This document shows positions 58,587 to 64,000 of a stretch of DNA of 64,000 nucleotides, one piece after another; the stretch's first letter is position 1, and each line of letters opens with the position of its first letter. Made by a program: the position numbers and the translations under genes. The notes beneath the pieces were generated by a model. The model was not told the DNA's origin. It saw nothing but the letters and a program-made list of their open reading frames with translations, and did not search any database. This DNA comes from AP-15 sp963845735 (GTDB lineage: Bacteria > Pseudomonadota > Alphaproteobacteria > ATCC43930 > CGMCC-115725): the NCBI GenBank assembly GCA_963845735.1, contig CAWJTR010000003.1, positions 186,001-250,000 on the forward strand, read 5' to 3'.

Positions 58587-59294
58587 TCAGTTGCGCAGCT
58601 GCGCGGTCAGGCGCAACACTTCGCCTCCCTTGCCCTCACCATAGGCGGCAAGCGCGCAATATCCGCCGGCGGCGTAGACGGCGACGGCCGCAAGCAGCTC
58701 TTTGAGGCGCTCGGCGCTAGCCAGATCGAAACTGAGATAGGCGCCGTGCGACAGACCGGCCATCTGTTTGAACGCCGCCGCCGCAGTGCGGTCGCGGCCT
58801 TCGTGAAAAATAAAGATCGGCACCCCGAGCAGCCCGAGCTCCCCGGCTAGCCGGCACAGTCGGTCGACCTTTTCCTCCATCGCGTCGCCGACGAAGACGA
58901 GGGCGTTGACCCGGCGCTTCCCGGTCTCGCGGATGGCGTGGGTGAGCACCCGCTCGATCTGGGTCTCGCCGCCGACGCAAAAGACCGAGCGCATGACCCG
59001 ATGCAATTCGCCTGCCGTCGTCATCCATCGGCTGGCCTTACACTCCGAGAAGCCGCGATAGAAGACGAGCTGGATCTCGAGCCCGCCCAATGCGGCTGTG
59101 GCCTCGAACATTTCGCCCTGGATCCGGCAAGCCCGATCCCAAGTCGGCTCGCGGCTGGCCGTGGCGTCGAGCGCGAAGATCAGCCGCCCACGCCCACCGC
59201 CCGCTTGCGTCGGCGCGCGCTTCAGCTTTTCGAGAAATTCGGCGACTTCAGCCGAGTGTGATTCGGTCGGAAGCCCCTTATTGCTGTCGCTCAT
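58587..59294 (-). CDS. VWA-domain-like protein
   Basis: About 235 residues with a von Willebrand A-like fold. GRLIFALDATASREPTWDRA carries a MIDAS-like DxTxS, the middle has VFCVGGETQIERVLTHAI with a metal-site Thr, and VNALVFVGDAMEEKVDRLCRLAGELG supplies the later Asp. The start is ATG 59294, or GTG 59303 directly after the upstream stop. Its place between a molybdopterin oxidoreductase and a J-domain protein is unusual; a role as chaperone or assembly factor is only speculation. Confidence 0.75.
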   Translation of the reverse strand: MSDSNKGLPTESHSAEVAEFLEKLKRAPTQAGGGRGRLIFALDATASREPTWDRACRIQGEMFEATAALGGLEIQLVFYRGFSECKASRWMTTAGELHRVMRSVFCVGGETQIERVLTHAIRETGKRRVNALVFVGDAMEEKVDRLCRLAGELGLLGVPIFIFHEGRDRTAAAAFKQMAGLSHGAYLSFDLASAERLKELLAAVAVYAAGGYCALAAYGEGKGGEVLRLTAQLRN

Positions 59295-59303
59295 TCTTGT
59301 CAC

Positions 59304-61364
59304 TCACGCTGGGCTGAGCCAGACCGAGGTGTCGTGGAATACCGCGCCGCCCCGCGGAAATCCTGGATCGGCGCTGGTCAGTTGGTTGATCCCGATACCC
59401 TCCTCGAACGCATGGTTGGGCCATACTCCCTCGACGATCACGACCCGCCGCTGCAGCCCATTGAAGGCGCGGGCGTGGACAACAACGCTGCCACGCCCGT
59501 TGCCGATCCGCACCCGGTCGCCGTCGGCCACACCGAGCTCGGCCAATGCCGCGGGATGGACGAGGGCGGTCGGCCTGCCCTCGCGAGCGATGCTGGACGG
59601 CGTATTGTTGAAGCTCGTATTCAGAAACGAGCGCGAGGGAGCGGCGACGAGGCGAAAGGGCCGCTCAGGATCGCCATCGTCGGTGACCGCGACGTGATCG
59701 GGGAAGGCCGGCAGCCGGCGATGGTGCCGCCCGACCGATGCCCAGTCGGCGCGGAAATGAAACTTTCTGTCGGCATGGCCGAACCCGTCGAGAAAATGTG
59801 AAGTCTCGAACGGCGGGCAGCAATCGAGCCAGCCATCATCAGGAAAATCTTCGACGCCGGGCAACCCGCTTGCCCGCAAAGTTCCGTCGATCAGCTCGAT
59901 CGGGCTCAGCTCGAACCCCGGATGACGGGCGCCGACGCGCTGAGCGAGGGCGCAAATCACGTCGTGGTTCGACCGGCATTCGGCATGGGGCGGCAGGATA
60001 GCGCGGGAGAGCTGCAGATAGGTGTGGGCACCGGCGGTGTAGAAATCGTCGTGCTCGAGAAAGGTCGTCGCCGGCAGCACGATATCGGCCATTGCTGCAG
60101 TTTCGGTCATGAACTGCTCGTGGACGCAGATGAACAGGTCATCGCGGGCGAAGCCTTGTCGAACGAGACGCGATTCCGGGGCGACGACCATCGGGTTGGT
60201 ATTCTGGATGAACAGCGCGGTGACTGGTGGCCCGTCGCCGAGATCGCGCTGATCGCCGGTCAACACTGGGCCGATCCGCGACTGGTCGAGGATGCGGGTT
60301 GCCGGATCGAGAACATCGAGCCCCTCGATCAGGGTGCGGTCGAGTGGGACCAAGCCATGGTTCGACTGAAGTGCGCCGCCGCCTTCGTATTGCCAGGCGC
60401 CGGTCACAGCCGGCAGGCAAGTCACCGCGAACACCTGTGCCGAACCATTGCGCGAGCGGGAAAAGCCATAGCCGACCCGGATGTAGCTCCGCTTGGTGCG
60501 GCCATAGAGGCGGGAGAAATCGATGATCTCCCTCTCCCCGAGCCCGGTGATCTCCGCCGCCCAGGCCGGGTCGCGGGTCGCCAGATGCGCTTCTAGCCCG
60601 GCGGGGTCGTCAGTATGGCGCTCCATGTAGTCGCGATCGGCCAAGCCCTCCTTGAACAGAATATGCATGACCGCGCAGGCGAGCGCGCCATCGGTGCCGG
60701 GCAGCGGGGCGAGATGCACATCGGCGGCCTCGGCGCTGGCGGTGCGGTAGGGGTCGATGACGACGAGCTTGGCGCCGCGCTCTTTCCGCGCGGCCGCGAT
60801 GTGGGTCATCACATTGATCTGGGTCGACGCCGGGTTGCCGCCCCACACCACAATCAGGTCCGATTTGGCGATCTCCCTTCCGTCGACCCCGCGCTTGACT
60901 CCGACCGCGGCAAGCCACCCGGCATCTGTGAGCGCATTGCAGATCGTCAGATCCTCGCGCGAGTAGCGCATCGCGTGGCGCAGCCGGTTGATGCCGTCGC
61001 GCTGCGCTATCCCCATGGTCCCTGAGTAGTAATACGGCCACACCGTCTCGGAGCCGTGATGCCAGGCGGCGCGGCTCAGCTGTTCGGCGACTTCGTCGAG
61101 GGCGTCGTCCCAGGAAATCGGTGCGAAAGCGGTGCGGCCGACGCCCTTGTCGCCGATGCGGCGCAATGGCTGGGACAGGCGGTCGGGATGATGCTGGCGC
61201 TCGGCATAGCGGGCGACCTTGGCGCAGACGACACCGCGCGTATAAGTCTGTGTGGAGGCCCCGCGCACCCGCCCGACGCGCGTTCCATCGGTCCGCTCGA
61301 CCTCCAGCGCACAGGCGCTCGGGCAGTCATGCGGGCAGACGCTGGGCAGGATGTCGAGAGGCAA
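59304..61364 (-). CDS. Molybdopterin-dependent oxidoreductase (formate dehydrogenase/DMSO reductase family)
   Basis: 686 residues. The N-terminal [4Fe-4S] site is complete: CPHDCPSAC, then VVCAKVARY about 28 residues on. The bis-MGD domain follows with WDDALDEVAEQL, VVWGGNPASTQINVMTHI, VVIDPYRTASAEAADVHLAPLPGTDGALACAVMH and ADIVLPATTFLEHDD. The C-terminal MGD-binding barrel shows NTSFNNTPSSI and GDRVRIGNGRG. The start is TTG 61364, with GGAG upstream; no in-frame ATG lies between the stop and the cysteine motif. There is no Tat signal, so it is cytoplasmic. No Fe-S or membrane partner gene is adjacent. Confidence 0.85.
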   Translation of the reverse strand: MPLDILPSVCPHDCPSACALEVERTDGTRVGRVRGASTQTYTRGVVCAKVARYAERQHHPDRLSQPLRRIGDKGVGRTAFAPISWDDALDEVAEQLSRAAWHHGSETVWPYYYSGTMGIAQRDGINRLRHAMRYSREDLTICNALTDAGWLAAVGVKRGVDGREIAKSDLIVVWGGNPASTQINVMTHIAAARKERGAKLVVIDPYRTASAEAADVHLAPLPGTDGALACAVMHILFKEGLADRDYMERHTDDPAGLEAHLATRDPAWAAEITGLGEREIIDFSRLYGRTKRSYIRVGYGFSRSRNGSAQVFAVTCLPAVTGAWQYEGGGALQSNHGLVPLDRTLIEGLDVLDPATRILDQSRIGPVLTGDQRDLGDGPPVTALFIQNTNPMVVAPESRLVRQGFARDDLFICVHEQFMTETAAMADIVLPATTFLEHDDFYTAGAHTYLQLSRAILPPHAECRSNHDVICALAQRVGARHPGFELSPIELIDGTLRASGLPGVEDFPDDGWLDCCPPFETSHFLDGFGHADRKFHFRADWASVGRHHRRLPAFPDHVAVTDDGDPERPFRLVAAPSRSFLNTSFNNTPSSIAREGRPTALVHPAALAELGVADGDRVRIGNGRGSVVVHARAFNGLQRRVVIVEGVWPNHAFEEGIGINQLTSADPGFPRGGAVFHDTSVWLSPA

Positions 61365-61439
61365 TCTATGCTCCGCCGGTTTGCTAGCAGAATATAATGA
61401 CGAGCCCGCCCGGTCGACACGCCGCGAGAGGAGAGAGCG

Positions 61440-62615
61440 ATGGACTTTTCGCTGACTGCCGACCAGCTGGAGATCCGCGCCGCGGTTGCGCGGTTGTGCG
61501 AGCGGTTCGGCGACGATTATTGGCTGAAAAAGGACGAGGACGGCAGCTTTCCGCATGAATTTCACCGGGCGATGGCCGAGGCCGGCTGGCTCGGCATCGC
61601 CATGCCGGAAGCCTATGGCGGCAGCGGGCTCGGCATCACCGAGGCGGCGGTGCTGATGCAGGCGGTCGCCGAATCCGGCGCGGGGTTCAGCGGCGCCTCG
61701 GCGATCCACATGAATATCTTTGGGCTACACCCGGTCGTCGTCTACGGGACCGACGAGCAGAAGCGCCGTTTTCTGCCGCCGCTGATCGCCGGCGACGAAA
61801 AGACCTGTTTTGCGGTCACCGAGCCGGATGCCGGGCTGGACACGACGCGGCTCAAGACCCGCGCGGTGCGCCGCGGCGACCATTATGTGCTGTCCGGGCG
61901 CAAGATCTGGATCTCGACCGCACAGGTCGCCGAAAAGATGCTGATCCTGGCGCGCACCGCGCCGATCGAGGAGGTCGCGCGGCCATCGCTCGGCATGACA
62001 TTGTTCTATACCGATCTCGACCGCAACAAGGTCGAGGTGCGCGAGATCCCAAAGATGGGCCGCAAGGCGGTCGACTCGAACTTGCTGTTTATCGATGGGC
62101 TCGAAGTCCCGGTGGCGGACCGCATCGGCGAGGAGGGCAAGGGGTTTCATTACATCCTGCACGGCATGAACCCGGAGCGGATACTGATCGCCGCCGAGGC
62201 GGTCGGGCTCGGCCGCGCCGCGCTCATCCGCGCTTGCCGCTACGCCGGCGAGCGGGTCGTGTTCGGCCGGCCGATCGGCCAGAACCAGGCGATCCAGCAT
62301 CCGCTTGCCGAGCGCTGGATCGAACTCGAAGCGGCCGAATTGATGACCTTGCGGGCGGCCGCCGCCTATGACCGCGGCGCGGAAGCGGGCCATGTCGGCG
62401 CTTTTGCCAACGCCGCCAAATACTGCGCCGCCGAGGCCGGGTTTCGCGCCTGTGAGACCGCGGTCATGACTCATGGCGGCATGGGCTATGCCCGCGAATA
62501 CCATGTCGAGCGCTATTTTCGCGAGATCCAGATCGCTCGCATCGCCCCGATCAGCCCGCAGCTGATCCTCTCGCACATCGCCGAGCGGGTGCTCGGCCTG
62601 CCGAAATCATATTGA
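61440..62615 (+). CDS. Acyl-CoA dehydrogenase
   Basis: FAD-dependent acyl-CoA dehydrogenase, 391 residues, intact. MDFSLTADQLEIRAAVARL, CFAVTEPDAGLDTTRLKT, LSGRKIWISTAQVAEKM and MTHGGMGYAREYHVERYFREIQIARI are standard motifs. GAGAGGAGAGAGCG precedes ATG 61440, and it diverges from the molybdopterin oxidoreductase. Its last 105 bases are duplicated at the end of the chimeric gene at 63094-63822 (9 base differences, one amino-acid change). Confidence 0.9.
   Translation: MDFSLTADQLEIRAAVARLCERFGDDYWLKKDEDGSFPHEFHRAMAEAGWLGIAMPEAYGGSGLGITEAAVLMQAVAESGAGFSGASAIHMNIFGLHPVVVYGTDEQKRRFLPPLIAGDEKTCFAVTEPDAGLDTTRLKTRAVRRGDHYVLSGRKIWISTAQVAEKMLILARTAPIEEVARPSLGMTLFYTDLDRNKVEVREIPKMGRKAVDSNLLFIDGLEVPVADRIGEEGKGFHYILHGMNPERILIAAEAVGLGRAALIRACRYAGERVVFGRPIGQNQAIQHPLAERWIELEAAELMTLRAAAAYDRGAEAGHVGAFANAAKYCAAEAGFRACETAVMTHGGMGYAREYHVERYFREIQIARIAPISPQLILSHIAERVLGLPKSY
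62511..62615 (+). repeat. Duplicated acyl-CoA dehydrogenase 3' end, copy 1
   Basis: 105-base segment encoding RYFREIQIARIAPISPQLIL and the tail to LPKSY. Copy 2 lies at 63718-63822. Nine differences were counted by eye: seven synonymous, one Ile to Val, and one TGA versus TAA stop. Conservation at protein level shows that both copies derive from functional dehydrogenase genes. Confidence 0.85.
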
Positions 62616-62666
62616 CCCATACTCCGCGCTGCACAATGATCGCGCCGGTAAGGACAGGGAGGGAGC

Positions 62667-63050
62667 GTGAAAACAATACTAACGGTTGCATTGGCGCTGG
62701 TCGCTGGGTTTGCGCTCGGCGCCGGAGCGATCCACGGGCTGCACGCACAAGCCACGAAGAAGCCGGCCTATCTCGTCGCCGAGGTAAAAGTGACCGACCC
62801 CGCCGGATTTCAAGCCTATTTGGCGAAGGCTGGCCCGACGCTGAAACCTTATGGGGCCCGTTACATCGCGCGCGGCAAACCAGACGTCAAGGAAGGTGCT
62901 GCAGCCCAGGGAAACATCGTGATGGTCGAGTTCCCGAGCATGGCTGACGCGGAGAAATGGTACTCGACGCCGCCTTACAAGGATCTGATCCCGCTGCGCC
63001 AGAAGGCGGCAGACACGCGGCTTTATTTCGTCGAGGGTCTGGCGCAATAA
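62667..63050 (+). CDS. DUF1330 domain-containing exported protein
   Basis: 127 residues. A Sec-type N-terminal signal (MKTILTVALALVAGFALGAGAIHGLHAQ) precedes a DUF1330 dimeric ferredoxin-like domain: AYLVAEVKVTDPAGFQAYLAKAGPTLKPYGARYIARG, VMVEFPSMADAEKWYSTPPYKDLIPLRQKAADTRLYFVEG. The start is GTG 62667 with GGAGGGA upstream. Most DUF1330 proteins are cytosolic and about 95 residues; the exported form is a known variant. Function unknown. Confidence 0.83.
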   Translation: MKTILTVALALVAGFALGAGAIHGLHAQATKKPAYLVAEVKVTDPAGFQAYLAKAGPTLKPYGARYIARGKPDVKEGAAAQGNIVMVEFPSMADAEKWYSTPPYKDLIPLRQKAADTRLYFVEGLAQ

Positions 63051-63093
63051 CCGCATCGCGTGGGGTCTCCAACGCCGGGGAGCGGTGGAACAC

Positions 63094-63822
63094 ATGCCGA
63101 CGATCGATGGACGGCACCTGCTCGCCGACCTCAAGCGGCTCGCCGAATTCGGCCACTACAAGACCGGGGTCCACCGCCCGACCTATTCGCCCGATGATGT
63201 CGCTTCGCGGCATTGGCTCGCCGCCGGCTGCGCGAGGCCGGGCTCGATCCGGTCATCGACGGCATCGGCAATGTAATCGGCTATGATCCGAAAGCACATC
63301 GCCGGCTGCTGGTCGGCTCGCACAGCGAAACTCAACCCTATGGCGGCTGGCTCGACGGCGCCCTTGGCGTGATCTATGGGCTCGAACTCGCCCGCGCTTT
63401 CGCCGCCGACCCCGATTGCGCCGGCCTTGGCGTCGAGGTCGCCACCTGGGCCGACGAGGAGGGGCATTACAGCAGCTGATCTCGGCAGCCGCTCCTATAT
63501 CGGTACGCTTGGCGAGGACGAGATCGACCGGATCACCGGCCGCGATACCGGCAAGCCGCTGCGCGCAGCTCTCGCCGAAGCCGGATTTGCCGGCCGGCCG
63601 CGCACGCGGGTCGAACCCGGGCGCTATGTCGGTTATCTCGAAGCCCATATCGAGCAGGGCGACACGGCGGACACGACCGGGATGCGCATCGGCGTAGTCG
63701 AGACGATTGTCGGCATCCGCTATTTCCGCGAGATCCAGATCGCCCGCATCGCGCCGGTCAGCCCCCAGCTGATCCTGTCGCACATCGCGGAGCGGGTGCT
63801 CGGCCTGCCGAAATCGTATTAA
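63094..63822 (+). pseudogene. Chimeric M20 carbamoylase-type hydrolase fused to acyl-CoA dehydrogenase C-terminus
   Basis: The first 208 codons are an N-carbamoyl-amino-acid hydrolase/allantoate-amidohydrolase-type M20 enzyme: LLADLKRLAEFGHYKTGVHRPTYSPDD, LLVGSHSETQPYGGWLDGALGVIYGLELA, EVATWADEEGHY, SRSYIGTL and YLEAHIEQGD, then IGVVETIVGIRY. At 63718 the sequence switches in frame to the acyl-CoA dehydrogenase tail YFREIQIARIAP, ending LPKSY. The M20 lid and second metal-site half are missing. Two one-base shifts also occur: a deletion near 63221 and an insertion near 63477. The protein would not be a working hydrolase. Confidence 0.8.
63718..63822 (+). repeat. Duplicated acyl-CoA dehydrogenase 3' end, copy 2
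   Basis: Second copy of the segment at 62511-62615, here fused in frame behind M20 hydrolase sequence. The junction falls at a shared CGC TAT (Arg-Tyr), which may have been the recombination or mis-assembly point. Confidence 0.85.
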
Positions 63823-63843
63823 CGGGGGGAGTGGAGGAGCCGG

Positions 63844-64000
63844 ATGACGCTGCGCGTGGCGATTGGTGGGTTCGGAGCGATCGGCAAGGTGATCGCAGGG
63901 CGGCTTGACCGGGGGATCGAGGGACTGGCGCTTGCCGCGGTGTCGGCCCGCGACACGGCGCGCGCCGAGCGGGCGTTGGCCGGCTTTGCCCGGCCTGTCC
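63844..64000 (+). CDS. Aspartate dehydrogenase-like protein (partial, runs off window)
   Basis: The first 52 codons are present: MTLRVAIGGFGAIGKVIAGRL, then LALAAVSARDTARAERALAGFARPV. The GGFGAIG Rossmann motif and the AAVSARD end of strand 2 are typical of L-aspartate dehydrogenase (NadX) and related NAD_binding_3 enzymes. GGAGTGGAGGAG precedes ATG 63844, 22 bases after the chimeric gene. The rest lies beyond the window edge, so the assignment rests on the N-terminus only. Confidence 0.65.
   Translation, partial: MTLRVAIGGFGAIGKVIAGRLDRGIEGLALAAVSARDTARAERALAGFARPV

Noticed and set aside
57533..64000. Second attachment site (repeat of the tRNA-Phe 3' end)
   Set aside because: No copy of TTCCTCCCCTGGGCACCA was noticed downstream; the element's other end is lost or outside the window.

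Overview
The window is a GC-rich bacterial chromosome segment with short intergenic gaps and many ATGA-type gene overlaps. The gene families (luciferase-like flavin monooxygenases, class III CoA-transferase, paired acyl-CoA dehydrogenases, amidohydrolase_2 proteins, Tat-exported peptide-type ABC binding protein) suggest a soil or environmental alphaproteobacterium near Rhodospirillales/Hyphomicrobiales. That assignment is inferred from gene content; no rRNA or marker gene was used.

Layout. 1-0.6 kb: decayed vapC-like PIN toxin remnant. 0.6-7.8 kb: three luciferase-like monooxygenases (LLM), a class B flavoprotein monooxygenase, an amidohydrolase and an LDH2-type dehydrogenase. 7.8-9.8 kb: methyltransferase and aldo/keto reductase. 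9.9-15.8 kb: a complete five-gene oligopeptide/dipeptide-type ABC importer. 15.8-23.5 kb: minus-strand block of four more LLM enzymes, an alpha/beta hydrolase, an amidohydrolase and a lactonase-type beta-propeller. 23.9-35.2 kb: aminotransferase, SDR, two-subunit acyl-CoA dehydrogenase, stand-alone 5'-3' exonuclease, dienelactone hydrolase, class I aldolase, an eighth LLM and a large FAD flavoprotein. 35.4-49.5 kb: methylmalonate-semialdehyde dehydrogenase, YdcF protein, two tiny membrane-peptide genes, RNA methyltransferase, CoA-transferase, amidohydrolase, MFS transporter, NIPSNAP/lipoprotein pair, M20 amidohydrolase, CitE-like lyase and MaoC hydratase. 49.8-53.6 kb: DedA, SAM hydrolase, TerC and a MarR-GNAT fusion regulator. 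54.0-57.1 kb: a URC-type uracil-degradation operon (URC1-like, URC4/DUF1688, uracil phosphoribosyltransferase). 57.46 kb: tRNA-Phe followed by an integrase remnant. 57.8-64 kb: J-domain protein, VWA protein, molybdopterin oxidoreductase, acyl-CoA dehydrogenase, DUF1330 protein, a chimeric M20/acyl-CoA-dehydrogenase gene and the start of an aspartate-dehydrogenase-like gene.

How it fits together. The first 35 kb reads as a catabolic island: an importer, eight flavin monooxygenases, a Baeyer-Villiger-type enzyme, ring/ester-opening hydrolases and CoA-dependent beta-oxidation enzymes. The substrate cannot be told from sequence. The most distinctive defined system is the URC operon, a little-characterised alternative route for uracil breakdown.

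Quality caveat. About 20 single-base frameshifts interrupt otherwise well-conserved genes, roughly one per 3 kb. Insertions outnumber deletions. They look like indels of an under-polished long-read assembly rather than true decay, so those genes are annotated as full-length with the shift noted.
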